Shown: one piece after another, positions 22,567 through 33,211 of the stretch
Numbering within the stretch: the stretch's first letter is position 1
Layout of the letters: every line of letters begins with the position of its first letter
From: Rubrivivax sp.
Lineage (GTDB): Bacteria; Pseudomonadota; Gammaproteobacteria; Burkholderiales; Burkholderiaceae_C
Assembly (NCBI GenBank): GCA_020248915.1
Contig: JADCGP010000017.1
Coordinates: 124,001-188,000 of the forward strand
Direction of reading: 5' to 3'
DNA length: 64,000 bases
The notes under the pieces: generated by a model
The model's database searches: none
Seen by the model: only the letters and a program-made list of their open reading frames with translations
What the model was told of the DNA's origin: nothing
Program-made: the position numbers and the translations under genes

Positions 22567-25080
22567 TCAGGTCAGGCCGTCGAGCATCGACTGCGCCTTG
22601 CCGCGCAGCGCGCCGTCGGCCTTGGCGACCACCTCCTCGAGCAGGTCGCGCGCGCCCTCGAGGTCGCCGATGTGGCGGAACTCCTCGGCCAGTTCGAGCT
22701 TGCGCGCCAGCGGGTCGGCCTCGTCGGGCGGCGCGGCCGGGATCGACTCGCCACCGATCGTCAGGTCGCCGAACTGCGAGGTGCGCGACGCCGTAGGCAC
22801 CGGGGCGGTCCTGCGCGTGTCGCTTTCCAGGCCCGCGAGATCGAAGTCGATGCCCGCCGCGGCGGGCTGCGGCGCCGGCGGCACTGGCGGCGCTGCCGGC
22901 GGGACGTCGAGTTGGAAGTCGAGCGCCGATCCGGACGCCGTGGCCGCGCCCGCGGCCGGCGTCCCGCCGAGGTCGAGCACCAGATCGATGCCGCTGGCGG
23001 GACCGCTGTCCAGCGAGGCGCCGGCCTGCGGCTGGAACGCCGGCGGCGCCATGGGTGCGGTGTAGGGCAGCGTGGACGCCGACAGCACCTCGACAGGCCG
23101 GCCCTCGGAACCCTGCGCGTCCTCGCGCTGAGCGCCCGGCCGGTAGAGCGGGTTGTCGGGGTCGATCGACAGGCCGAGCTGCTGCGCCTTGGCCCAGTCC
23201 TCGCCCTGACCCCGGGTCAGGCTGTGCACCTGTGTGGCCAGCAGCTCGAAGCCCTTCGCATCGCGCCGTTTGGCGTAGACCTCGAGCAGCTTGATGCGGA
23301 TCGCCATCCGGTCGGGATTGGTCCGCATCGCTTCCTTCAGGATCTCCTCGGCCTGCAGGTCGCGTCCGTAGGCCAGGTAGACGTCGGCCTCGGCGACCGG
23401 ATCGACGTCGCCGATCGCGTCGAGCTGGCTCAGCGAGTAGCTGCTCGAAGCCGCGGCCGAGGCGCCCGTGCTGCCTTCGTGGGTGTCGATGCGCTGCCCG
23501 CCGGTGGCGCCGAAGAACGAGTCGGGCTGCAGCCGGCTCTCGAGGAAGGAGGTCTCGCCCCCCGCCTTGCGCCGGTTGCGCAGCCGGTAGATCCCCAGGC
23601 CCGCCAGCAATGCGACCAACACACCGGCTCCCGGCAGCAGCATCGGGTTCTCGAGGAGGGAGGAGAGCCAGCCAAGACCCGTATCGGGCGCGGGCGCCGC
23701 CGGTGCCGCGGCCACTGGCGCAGGCGCAGGTGCAGGTGCAGGTGCAGGTGCAGGTGCAGGTGCAGGTGCAGGTGCAGGTGCAGGTGCAGGTGCAGGTGCA
23801 GGTGCAGGCGCAGGTGCGGGCGCAGGCGCAGGCGCAGGCGCAGGTGCAGGCGCAGGCGCAGGCGCAGGTGCAGGTGCAGGTGCAGGTGCAGGCGCCACTG
23901 CGGGTGCGGGCGCCGGAGCAGGCGCCGTCGCACCCTGGAGCTTCTTCAGCGCCTCGACGTTGCGGTTCAACTCGGCGAGCCGCGTCTCGGCTTCCTTGCG
24001 CTCGGCCTCCTTGGACAGCTTGGCCTCCGCACCTCCCTGCTTCACGCTGCCCTGGCTCAGCTTGAGCTTGTCGGGCGAGGTCGCGACGGCCTCCTTGCGG
24101 TCCTCGACCCGGGTCTGCACCTGGCCCGCGGCCTGGCGCGGCGGCTGGCTGTCGGCGGTGCCGGTAGCGCCGACGGCGAGGCGCTGGCGGTAGGCCTCGA
24201 AGTCCGCGCTCTGGGCGACGATCACCTCGCGCGCCTGTTCCTGCGGGATCGCGCTGGCCTGACCGGCCGAGGGCACGGTCAGCACGACGCCGGACTTCAG
24301 GCGGTTCATGTTCTCGCCCATGAACGCGTCCGGGTTGACGCGGAACAGCGAGACCAGCATCTGGTCGAGCGACACCCCGGACGGCTGCACGCGCGTGGCA
24401 ATGCGGCTCAGGGTGTCACCGCGGCGCACGCGGACCTCGTCGCTGCCGGTCGTGCCGGGCGCCGCGGCCGGCGCTGCGGCCGTGGCGGGCGCAGGAGTGG
24501 CCTGCGGCAGGGGCGGCGCCGGGGGAGGCGGCGACACGGGCGAGGTCGCCGCCGCGACCGGCGGTGCGCCGGCAGCCGTTGGTGCGGGCGAAATCGACGG
24601 CGGCACTGCAGCCGTGACCGGCGCCTGGGCGGTCCGGTTGCTCGGCGGGTCGAGCAGCAGCGTGTACTCGCGCACCAGCCGGCCCGTGGCCCAGCTGGCC
24701 TCCACGATGACGTCGACGAAGGGCTCGAGCAGCGGGCGGTCGCTGGACAGCCGGAGGACGCTGCGGCCATCGGGACTCTGCTGCAGCACCACCTGGGCCG
24801 AAGTCAACGCCGGGTTGTACTCGACGCCGGCGGCCCGGTAGGCCTCGGGCGACGCCACGCGCAGGCGCAGCGAGCCGGCCTCCTCGGGCGTGATGCTGGT
24901 GACCTCGATCTCGGCGCGCAGGGTCTCGCCGAGCGAGGACTGCACCGTCAGCCGGCCGAGACCGAGCGCCCAGGCCTGCGTGCCCCAGAGGCAGCCGGCA
25001 GCCAGGGCCACGCCCGTCAGGGCGAATCGTGCGACGGCACCCGGGCGGGCCGTGTGGACGAAGGTCGAGCGGTGCTTCAA
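22567..25080 (-). CDS. fimV: FimV-type peptidoglycan-binding hub protein
   Basis: A FimV family protein (837 aa), a polar inner-membrane hub needed for type IV pili and related systems in relatives. Layout: signal or anchor segment at about 15-38, FimV N-terminal domain (LGLGRLTVQSSLGETLRAEI, about 38-145), Pro/Ala linker, LysM-like region at about 210-275 (RVRRGDTLSRIATR), a coiled stretch at 345-385, a very long Pro-Ala tract (about 390-465), a transmembrane helix at about 480-500, and a cytoplasmic tail ending in a FimV C-terminal domain (DEADPLARKLELAEEFRHIG). The start is TTG with GGGGGAG upstream. It precedes truA as in Pseudomonas. Confidence 0.88.
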   Translation of the reverse strand: MKHRSTFVHTARPGAVARFALTGVALAAGCLWGTQAWALGLGRLTVQSSLGETLRAEIEVTSITPEEAGSLRLRVASPEAYRAAGVEYNPALTSAQVVLQQSPDGRSVLRLSSDRPLLEPFVDVIVEASWATGRLVREYTLLLDPPSNRTAQAPVTAAVPPSISPAPTAAGAPPVAAATSPVSPPPPAPPLPQATPAPATAAAPAAAPGTTGSDEVRVRRGDTLSRIATRVQPSGVSLDQMLVSLFRVNPDAFMGENMNRLKSGVVLTVPSAGQASAIPQEQAREVIVAQSADFEAYRQRLAVGATGTADSQPPRQAAGQVQTRVEDRKEAVATSPDKLKLSQGSVKQGGAEAKLSKEAERKEAETRLAELNRNVEALKKLQGATAPAPAPAPAVAPAPAPAPAPAPAPAPAPAPAPAPAPAPAPAPAPAPAPAPAPAPAPAPAPAPAPAPAPAPVAAAPAAPAPDTGLGWLSSLLENPMLLPGAGVLVALLAGLGIYRLRNRRKAGGETSFLESRLQPDSFFGATGGQRIDTHEGSTGASAAASSSYSLSQLDAIGDVDPVAEADVYLAYGRDLQAEEILKEAMRTNPDRMAIRIKLLEVYAKRRDAKGFELLATQVHSLTRGQGEDWAKAQQLGLSIDPDNPLYRPGAQREDAQGSEGRPVEVLSASTLPYTAPMAPPAFQPQAGASLDSGPASGIDLVLDLGGTPAAGAATASGSALDFQLDVPPAAPPVPPAPQPAAAGIDFDLAGLESDTRRTAPVPTASRTSQFGDLTIGGESIPAAPPDEADPLARKLELAEEFRHIGDLEGARDLLEEVVAKADGALRGKAQSMLDGLT
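23716..23893. repeat. Hexanucleotide microsatellite in fimV
   Basis: About 29 consecutive six-base units of the form GCAGGT or GCAGGC on the plus strand, encoding the Pro-Ala tract of FimV on the minus strand. A run of pure GCAGGT units is followed by mixed T/C units. The unit is a multiple of three, so slippage changes length without breaking the frame. Confidence 0.95.
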
Positions 25081-25629
25081 GACGTCTCCCCCAGCGCAGC
25101 GCCGGTCAATCCCTCCCGTCGGGGGTTGGCACGTCGCTACAGGCTCATGGCCGCGGTGGGTCGACTCTGGAGAAGAGCAGAACCGCCGCGATAAATCACA
25201 GCAGTATCAAGCATATAGGAGCCGAAGCTCACGTAGCCGCTGATGTAGCCTGGCGAAAAGCCGAGATTCAGCCCGCAATTCGCGCAATGTTGCCAGTCCG
25301 CAACGCCCGCCAGGGCGGGGCGCACCGCCACCGAACCCACCACAGGCCTGCCCCGCGCAGCCGCCCACGCGTCGGCCCATGCCGCGGCACACGCGTCCGC
25401 CGTCCGCGGAGCCGGCCGCGAGGCCACCCGAGCCCGCCCCGGCCGGCAGGCCGGGACAAGGGCCCCGCTCGGCGCTGCGAATGAATCCGCCGCGTCCGAG
25501 CGGCGCGCCAGGCGTCGCTGGAACGAGGCGCAAACCGCAGCCATGCCCCGACGTATGGCGAGGATCTGCCACGAAGTGCCGGCGGCGCGCGGCGTGACGA
25601 GCGGGCGCGTCCGGCTCGTTCCCGGCTTC
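25081..25629. other. 549-bp gap between fimV and gspF
   Basis: No gene is recognised here. A 135-codon open frame on the minus strand (25137-25544) has arginine/alanine-rich composition typical of chance frames in the first half, and a less GC-biased second half around 25180-25300 that matches nothing I know. The stretch next to fimV should hold its promoter, but I could not find a convincing -35/-10 pair. Confidence 0.6.
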
Positions 25630-26844
25630 TCAGCGCACCCAGGTGTTGAGCTGGATGATCGGCAGCAACACGGCGAACATGATAAGCACGACGACGATGC
25701 CCATCGCGACGATCAGCAGTGGCTCGAGCAGCGTCGCCAGCGCCAGCGCGCGCCGCTGCACCTCGCCCGACAGCTGGGCCGCCGCGCGGCCCAGCATCGC
25801 GGGCAGCTGGCCGGTCTGCTCCCCGAGCCGCGCGAACATCGCCAGCAGCCCAGGCAGGCGGCGCTTGGCCGCCAGCGCGGCCGCCAGCGGCGCCCCCTCG
25901 CGGACCTGAACCAGTGCGTCCAGCGCGTCGGCCCGCAGAGCGCGGTTGCCCAGGGTCTCGGCAGCGGCCTGCAGCGCCTTCAGGATCGGCACGCCGGCGC
26001 CCGCCAGCATCGCCAGCGTGCCGGCGAAGCGCGCCGCGTTGTAGCCGCGCACCAGGCGACCCGCCAGTGGCAGCCGCAGCAGCAGCGCGTCGGTGCGTTC
26101 GCGGAAGGCCGTCCCGCGCCGAGCCAGCGCGAACGCGGCCAGCGCGAGGCCCAGCACCGCGACGACGATCCAGCCCCACTGCCGGGCAAAGGCGCTGATG
26201 CCCAGCATCGCCGTGGTCAGCATCGGCAGCGCACGCTTGGAGGTGCTGAAGACGCCGGCGATCTGGGGCACCACGTAGGTCACGAGAACGACCACGATCA
26301 CCAGCGCCACGACGCAGACGACGGCCGGGTAGAGCATCGCGCCCACGACCTTGGCCCGCAGCGCCTGACGCTGCTCCAGGTCCTCGGCCAGGCGCTCGAG
26401 CACGGCTCCCAGCGCGCCGCTCTGTTCGCCGGCGGCCACCACCGCGCGGTAGACATCGTCGAACTCGCGCGGCGCGGTGGCCAGCGCGCGGGCGAAGGTG
26501 CTGCCGGCGTTGACCTCGCTCTTCAGGTGCGCCACCAGTTCGCGCTGAGGCGGGGACTCGGCCTCGTCGGCAAGCGCGGTCAGCGCGCGCTCGAGCGGCA
26601 GGCCGGCCGCCACCAGCCCGGCCAGCTGGCGCGTCCACACCGCCAGGCCGGTGGCGTCGAACACGCGGCGGCGCCAGCGCACCGGACCGCCGGCGGCATC
26701 GGGTGCCGCGACCGGCTGCACGGCCAGGGGCACCAAGGCGCGCTGGCGCAGTAGCGAGCGCGCTGCGCGCGCGTTGTCGGCTTCGACCAGGCCGGTGCTC
26801 GACTTGCCGCCCGCGTCGAGGGCCTCGTACCGGTAGGCGGGCAT
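25630..26844 (-). CDS. gspF: Type II secretion inner-membrane platform protein GspF
   Basis: GspF (404 aa) is the polytopic platform protein that couples the GspE ATPase to pseudopilus assembly. Two repeated cytoplasmic domains are visible (about 65-165 and 268-370), each with the pattern around LERALTALADEAESP and LAMLAGAGVPILKALQ. Hydrophobic helices lie near 170-195, 215-240 and 375-400. It is the last gene of the gspG-to-gspF operon, two bases after gspE. Confidence 0.95.
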   Translation of the reverse strand: MPAYRYEALDAGGKSSTGLVEADNARAARSLLRQRALVPLAVQPVAAPDAAGGPVRWRRRVFDATGLAVWTRQLAGLVAAGLPLERALTALADEAESPPQRELVAHLKSEVNAGSTFARALATAPREFDDVYRAVVAAGEQSGALGAVLERLAEDLEQRQALRAKVVGAMLYPAVVCVVALVIVVVLVTYVVPQIAGVFSTSKRALPMLTTAMLGISAFARQWGWIVVAVLGLALAAFALARRGTAFRERTDALLLRLPLAGRLVRGYNAARFAGTLAMLAGAGVPILKALQAAAETLGNRALRADALDALVQVREGAPLAAALAAKRRLPGLLAMFARLGEQTGQLPAMLGRAAAQLSGEVQRRALALATLLEPLLIVAMGIVVVLIMFAVLLPIIQLNTWVR

Positions 26845-26846
26845 GC

Positions 26847-28346
<1,500 letters not shown>

Positions 28347-28368
28347 CGTCGCAGACGGGTTGCGTGCG

Positions 28369-30522
28369 TCAGGGCGCCATGGGCTGCGGGGCGCCGGCTT
28401 CCGGGCCCACGGTGGGCATCGGCGGCTTGGGGTTCGCAGGCAGGGTCGGCGCCTCGTTGATCGGCAGCACCACGCTCGGGGCCGGCTGGGCCTGCCCCTG
28501 CCGGGTGCGCAGCTGCTCGTAGCGGTCGAGCGAGAAGCGGTTGGCGCCGTCGGCGTCGCGCAGCACGATCGGGCGCAGGAAGACCATCAGGTTGGTGCGC
28601 CGGCGCTCGCGGCTCTCGCTGCGGAACAGGCCGCCCACGAGGGGCATGTCGCCGAGCAGCGGCACCTTGCTCTTGTTGGTGATGAAGCGGTCCTCGATCA
28701 GGCCGCCGAGCACCAGGATCTGCCCGTCGTCGATGGTGACGGTGCCCTCGATCGAGCGCTTGGTCGTGCTCGGCCCGGCATTGGTCGTGCCGGCCGCGGT
28801 GTCGCTCTTGACGCTGCTCTGCTCCTGGAAGATCGTCATCCGGATCGCACCGTTCTCCCCGATCTGCGGCCGGATCCGCAGCGTGATGCCGACGTCCTTG
28901 CGTTCGATGGTCTGGAACGGGTTGACCGCGCCCCCGCCGCCGCCGCTGCCGGTGCTGGTGAACTGGCCGGTGATGAAGGGGACGTTCTCGCCGACGACGA
29001 TCTTGGCTTCCTCGTTGTCCAGCGTCATCAGGTTGGGCGTGCTGACGATGTTGGTGTTGGCCTGGGTCTGCAGCATGCGCGCGATCGCGGCCAGGCCGAT
29101 CGAGCCGTTGAAGTCGCGCAGCAGGCCGATGTTCAGGCCCTGCCCGATGCTGACCGCGTTGCCCCCGCGCGCCGCCACGTTGATGTCGACGATGCTCGGG
29201 CCGCCCGGGTTGCTGAAGTTCTGTCCGCCGGCCAGGCCCCACTTGTCACCGCTCTGCCCGAGCAGGCCCAGCCACTGGAAGCCGAAGTCGGCGGCATCGC
29301 CACCCGAGACCTCGACGATCATGCTCTCGATGTAGACCTGGGCACGCCGCGAATCGAGCTGGTCGATCAGCGCGCGCACCTGACGGTACAGCGGTTCCGG
29401 CGCGGTGATGACGAGCGAGTTCGTCGCCGGGTCGGCCTGGATGAAGCCGCCGGTGGACGGTCCGGCGGACGCGGTGACCGGTGCCGTCGCGGGGGAGGCT
29501 CCCCCGGGCGTTGCGGGTGCCGCCGCGGCGGCGGGCGCGGGGGAGGCGCCCGCCGCGCCGCCGCCGCTGCCGCCGCCCAGGGCCGAGAAGGCCGCGCGCA
29601 CCACCGCCGCGAGCTTCACCGCGTCGGCGTTGCGCAGGTACACCACCCACATGCCGCCGCCGGGCCCGACCAGGTTGGCCGGGCGGTCCAGCCGGGCGAT
29701 CGTCGCGCGGATCTGCGCCATCCGCGCCGGGTTGGCCGCCCGCACCAGCAGCGCGTTGCTGCGCGAGTCGGCGATGACGGTCGTCGCCGCCCCGCCCAGC
29801 CCGGGCACCGCGCCCGGCACCACGGCGGCACCGCCGCCCTCGGACAGGCGCTGCACCAGCGGCGCCAGGTCGGCCGCCACGGCGTGCTGCAGCGGGATCA
29901 CCTCGACATCGGTGCCGGCCGGCATGTCGAGGGCTGCAATCATCCGCGCGATGCGCTGCAGGTTCTCGGCATAGTCGGTGATGACGAGCGCGTTGCTGCC
30001 GGGGCTCGCGTTGATCGTGTTGTTGGCACTGATCAGCGGGCGCAGCACGGCGATCAGGTTGTTCGGGTTCTCGTAGCGCAGCGGGAAGATCTGCGTGATG
30101 ACGGTGTCGCCGCGGATCGGCACCTCGCCCACCGCCACCGTGCCCGCCTGCAGCTTGGCGTCGGCCTCGGGCACCACCTTCAGCAAGCCCCCGCTCTCGA
30201 CGACCGCGAAGCCCAGGCCCCGCAGCGCGCTCTGGTAGCTGTTGAAGGCCTCGCGGATGCTCTGCGGCTGCTCGCTGTAGACCGTGATCTGGCCGCGCAC
30301 GCGCGGGTCGACGACGATCGGCCGCTCGATCATCGCGGCGAACGCGCGGCTCACCGCCTCGACGTCGGCGTTGACGAAGTTGACGGTCACCGGAGCGCGC
30401 GAGCGCGGATTGATGCTCTGGGCGGCGGCGGGCGCCACGCTGGACCAGGCCAGCAGCGCCGCCAGCACGGCAGCCGGCAGCGCGGTGCGCGGGCGGGGGT
30501 GATCCGGTCGGGTCATGGTCAT
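28369..30522 (-). CDS. gspD: Type II secretion outer-membrane secretin GspD
   Basis: GspD (717 aa) forms the outer-membrane channel. A signal peptide (about 1-37, ending PAAAQ) leads to the N0 domain ([20 protein letters not shown]), then N1-N3 ring domains with a Gly/Ala/Pro-rich insertion at about 315-355, and the secretin core (about 430-650: [38 protein letters not shown]). The tail is Pro-rich. The start overlaps the gspN stop (ATGA); a second ATG two codons later is possible. Distinct from the PilQ secretin at the end of the window. Confidence 0.96.
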   Translation of the reverse strand: MTMTRPDHPRPRTALPAAVLAALLAWSSVAPAAAQSINPRSRAPVTVNFVNADVEAVSRAFAAMIERPIVVDPRVRGQITVYSEQPQSIREAFNSYQSALRGLGFAVVESGGLLKVVPEADAKLQAGTVAVGEVPIRGDTVITQIFPLRYENPNNLIAVLRPLISANNTINASPGSNALVITDYAENLQRIARMIAALDMPAGTDVEVIPLQHAVAADLAPLVQRLSEGGGAAVVPGAVPGLGGAATTVIADSRSNALLVRAANPARMAQIRATIARLDRPANLVGPGGGMWVVYLRNADAVKLAAVVRAAFSALGGGSGGGAAGASPAPAAAAAPATPGGASPATAPVTASAGPSTGGFIQADPATNSLVITAPEPLYRQVRALIDQLDSRRAQVYIESMIVEVSGGDAADFGFQWLGLLGQSGDKWGLAGGQNFSNPGGPSIVDINVAARGGNAVSIGQGLNIGLLRDFNGSIGLAAIARMLQTQANTNIVSTPNLMTLDNEEAKIVVGENVPFITGQFTSTGSGGGGGAVNPFQTIERKDVGITLRIRPQIGENGAIRMTIFQEQSSVKSDTAAGTTNAGPSTTKRSIEGTVTIDDGQILVLGGLIEDRFITNKSKVPLLGDMPLVGGLFRSESRERRRTNLMVFLRPIVLRDADGANRFSLDRYEQLRTRQGQAQPAPSVVLPINEAPTLPANPKPPMPTVGPEAGAPQPMAP

Positions 30523-31298
30523 CCGATCGCGATGAGGGCCTGCGCACCCTGGCGCCGGCCGATGATGTTCAGCAGATTGTTCAGCACCGCCTCCTGCCCC
30601 GGTTCCGCGCTGGCGGAACCCCGGAAGCGCAGCCCGCCGGCGCCGAGCTCGCCGCTGCCTGACAGCAGCAGCGGGCCGTGTGACGTTCGCAGCGTCAGCG
30701 TTGCCGCCTCGGCACCGGCACCGGCCACGCTCAGCCGGTAGCTGCCCAGCACCTCCAGCGTCGACAGGCGCGACGAGAACGCATCCAGCGACAGCTCGGC
30801 GCGGCCCGACAACCGCCACCGGCCCTGCGCCGACTCGAGCGTCAGCCCCGGGCTGGCGAGCTGCAGCGCGCCGCCCGGCTGCAGCGTGTTCCAGGGCGTA
30901 CCCAGCCCGGCCAGCCACGACGCGGGCCACTGGCCCTGCGCGCCACCCGCCGCACCAGGCAGCAGGTCGATGCGCACCGTGCCGACCCCGGGCGCGACGC
31001 GCAACTGCAGCGTCCCATTCAGGCAGCAGGCGTGGCGTGCGGCCACCTGCAGCGCCAGGCCCTGCGGCCGGATGCGCCAGTCCATGCGCCCGGGCAAGGC
31101 GCTCGCGTCGCGGCTGCCGGGGCCGCCGGTCAGCACGAGCACCGCGCTGCCGTTCCAGACCGTGCCGCGGGCGTCGGCCAGCAGCAGCCGCTCGCCGCTC
31201 GCGGCAGACACCCAGCCGGCCAGCCACGCGGCAGGCACGTACCCGACCCCCCCGAGCAGCGCGCCGAGCGCCACCGCGACGACCAGCCAGCGCGTCAC
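30519..31298 (-). CDS. gspN: Type II secretion protein GspN
   Basis: GspN (259 aa), an accessory inner-membrane component. One N-terminal transmembrane helix (VTRWLVVAVALGALLGGVGY) is followed by a beta-rich periplasmic domain with GTVWNGSAVL and PGGALQLASPGLTLES, typical of the family. I use the GTG that overlaps the gspM stop (GTGA); the longer frame upstream is gspM out of frame. Two cysteines in tandem (HACCLNG) could form a disulfide. Confidence 0.86.
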   Translation of the reverse strand: MTRWLVVAVALGALLGGVGYVPAAWLAGWVSAASGERLLLADARGTVWNGSAVLVLTGGPGSRDASALPGRMDWRIRPQGLALQVAARHACCLNGTLQLRVAPGVGTVRIDLLPGAAGGAQGQWPASWLAGLGTPWNTLQPGGALQLASPGLTLESAQGRWRLSGRAELSLDAFSSRLSTLEVLGSYRLSVAGAGAEAATLTLRTSHGPLLLSGSGELGAGGLRFRGSASAEPGQEAVLNNLLNIIGRRQGAQALIAIG

Positions 31299-31852
31299 GG
31301 GCGTCCCCCAATCGCCAGCACGAGAGAGCCCGACAGCCCCGTCGCGCCGCGCGTCAGGCTGGCCTCGAGCGGCAGCGCGCGCGCGCCCTGGCGCACCTCG
31401 GAAAGCCAGTCGCGCAGTGCAGGGCTCGGGAGATTGGTCACCGTCAGCACCGCGCGCTCGCCCTGGATCGTCAGGCGGGCGCGCTCGCCGAGGCGGTCTG
31501 TGGCGGCCTTCAGGGCCGCCTGCGCCTGCTCCGGCGTCACGGTGGGCGCGGCGCGCAAGGCCTGTGCCTCCGCCGCCAGCCGCTGCATCTCCTGCCACTG
31601 CAACTCGACCCGGACCAGCTCAGCGGGCGCCCGCGCGAGCGTGCGCAGGGCCGGCGCCAGCGCCAGCAGCCACAGCAGCGCCAGCGCCAGCAGCGCGCCA
31701 GTGACGCCGAGCATCCAGCGCTCGCGCTCGGACAGCGCCCGCACGAATGCAGCCGCCCGCGCAGAAACATCGCCGCCTGCGGTGGCCGCCAGGGATGCGG
31801 TGCCGGCGCCCGCCGGACTGCCGCCGTCCTGACCGGTGCCGCCGACGCTCAT
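31295..31852 (-). CDS. gspM: Type II secretion protein GspM
   Basis: GspM (185 aa) is a bitopic inner-membrane protein that pairs with GspL. A low-complexity cytoplasmic N-terminus precedes SERERWMLGVTGALLALALLW (transmembrane helix about 45-68). A short coiled segment and a small ferredoxin-like periplasmic domain follow (LTVTNLPSPALRDWLSEV). The start overlaps gspL (ATGA) and the stop overlaps gspN (GTGA). Confidence 0.9.
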   Translation of the reverse strand: MSVGGTGQDGGSPAGAGTASLAATAGGDVSARAAAFVRALSERERWMLGVTGALLALALLWLLALAPALRTLARAPAELVRVELQWQEMQRLAAEAQALRAAPTVTPEQAQAALKAATDRLGERARLTIQGERAVLTVTNLPSPALRDWLSEVRQGARALPLEASLTRGATGLSGSLVLAIGGRP

Positions 31853-33087
31853 GAACCCCCCCGCGCTCGCGACACGCTGACGCGCCCGTCGGCCGCCTCG
31901 ACCGCGAACCCGGCCCCGCGCAGCCGCTCGGTGAACTGGCGCAGTTGTGCCTCACCCCATCCCGGCGCCGCGACGGTCAGCCGGCCGGGCTCGAAACGCA
32001 ACGTCGGCGCCGGCCCGGCGCCCTCGGGCCAGGCTGCCGCCGCGGCGCCCAGCAGCACCTCGAAGTCACCGTCGGCAGGCTTGCCCGCCGCAGCCCGCAG
32101 CCGTTCGGTCTCGCGCTGCATCTGCAGCGGGGCGTCGAGCACGCTGCGCACGCCCGGGTGCGTGGTGCGCAGCAGCTCGTTCATCGCCTGGCGCCGCTCC
32201 ACCAGCGTCTGTTCCTGGCGCCACGCCCAGGCATTGAGGCCGACCAGTTGCACCACGACCAGGGCCACCACGCCGCGCCGGGCCCAGCGCCAGTGCGGGC
32301 CCTGCAGCCGGCGCCAGACATCGCGCAGCGCGCGCAGCCCGCGGTGGCGCGGCGCAAGGTCGAACTGCCGCAGGTCGATCGCATCGCGGCAGGCCGCAAC
32401 GCGGCGCTCGGCCTCGGTCAGCACCGCGACGGGCTGCCCGAGCCAGCGCTCGGCAGCGGCGGCAACGGCCGGCGTGGCGGTCCAGCGCACCGGCTCGCCG
32501 GCATCGGGCAGCAGCGCCCGCGCCAGGGTGCCCTCGGTGCGCAGGCAGGCCACGCCCTCGCGGCGTTCGAGCACCAGGGACGGCGCGTCGTCGGGCGCGT
32601 CCGGGTCGTCGACGAAGTGCCCGCTCGCCGGCTCGCGCGGCCGGCTCGAAGGCACGACCGCGTCGACCTCGACGCCGGCGGTCTCCAGCGCCGTCAGCGT
32701 CGAGGCGAGCCAGCCGCGGTGCAGCACCGCCACCCAGCCCGGCCGGCCGGGCACCGCCTCGGGCCCGAGCGCGTGGTGCAGCGCCGGCTCGTCGTCGAGC
32801 AGCAGCTCCTCCATCGCGCCGGCCAGCGCTGCGCGCAGCCGCGCCGGCGGCGCCTTGGGCACGTCGATCCGGTGCCAGCCGACGTCGGCGTCGTCGAGCA
32901 CCAGCACCGTGCGGTCGGCGCGGGGGAGCGCGGTCGCGGGCGCGACGCCAGTGGCAGCCACGCCGACGCCGTCCGGGCTCAGCACCCACCCGAAGGCCGC
33001 CGGCGCCTGCGCTACCGACCCAAGGTCGGCGCCCGAGCGGGTGCCCAGTCGTGGGCGCGGGGGCGGATGCAGGGCCAGCAGGGACAT
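31849..33087 (-). CDS. gspL: Type II secretion protein GspL
   Basis: GspL (412 aa) recruits the GspE ATPase to the membrane. A cytoplasmic actin-like domain (about 1-265) precedes one transmembrane helix (about 276-295, VVALVVVQLVGLNAWAW) and a periplasmic domain related to GspM. The heptad-like segment after the membrane (RQEQTLVERRQAMNELLRTT) is typical. A 124-bp gap separates it from gspK; its stop overlaps gspM. N-terminal sequence is weakly conserved, so identity rests on domain order and position. Confidence 0.9.
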   Translation of the reverse strand: MSLLALHPPPRPRLGTRSGADLGSVAQAPAAFGWVLSPDGVGVAATGVAPATALPRADRTVLVLDDADVGWHRIDVPKAPPARLRAALAGAMEELLLDDEPALHHALGPEAVPGRPGWVAVLHRGWLASTLTALETAGVEVDAVVPSSRPREPASGHFVDDPDAPDDAPSLVLERREGVACLRTEGTLARALLPDAGEPVRWTATPAVAAAAERWLGQPVAVLTEAERRVAACRDAIDLRQFDLAPRHRGLRALRDVWRRLQGPHWRWARRGVVALVVVQLVGLNAWAWRQEQTLVERRQAMNELLRTTHPGVRSVLDAPLQMQRETERLRAAAGKPADGDFEVLLGAAAAAWPEGAGPAPTLRFEPGRLTVAAPGWGEAQLRQFTERLRGAGFAVEAADGRVSVSRARGGS

Positions 33088-33211
33088 CGCGGGTCGGGAT
33101 TCGGGTCGGCACCGCGCCAGCAGAGGCGGACGGCGTCGTATTGTGGGGTGTCGGGGACCGAGGCCGCGCCGCCATCCCCGCGAGCGGGCGTGGCGGAATG
33201 CCTCGCCGGCC

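Noticed and set aside
23716-23893. CRISPR-like array
   Set aside because: Units are six bases with no spacers; it is a coding microsatellite.
21427-25194. A 1255-codon plus-strand open frame
   Set aside because: It is antisense to trpF, truA and fimV, including the fimV repeat; no domain is recognisable.
25137-25544. A 135-codon gene upstream of fimV
   Set aside because: No family match, no ribosome binding site and mostly biased composition; recorded only as content of the gap.
28369-31311. gspD and gspN as one long protein
   Set aside because: The single open frame joins gspD to an out-of-frame reading of gspN; the secretin signal peptide clearly starts at 30522.
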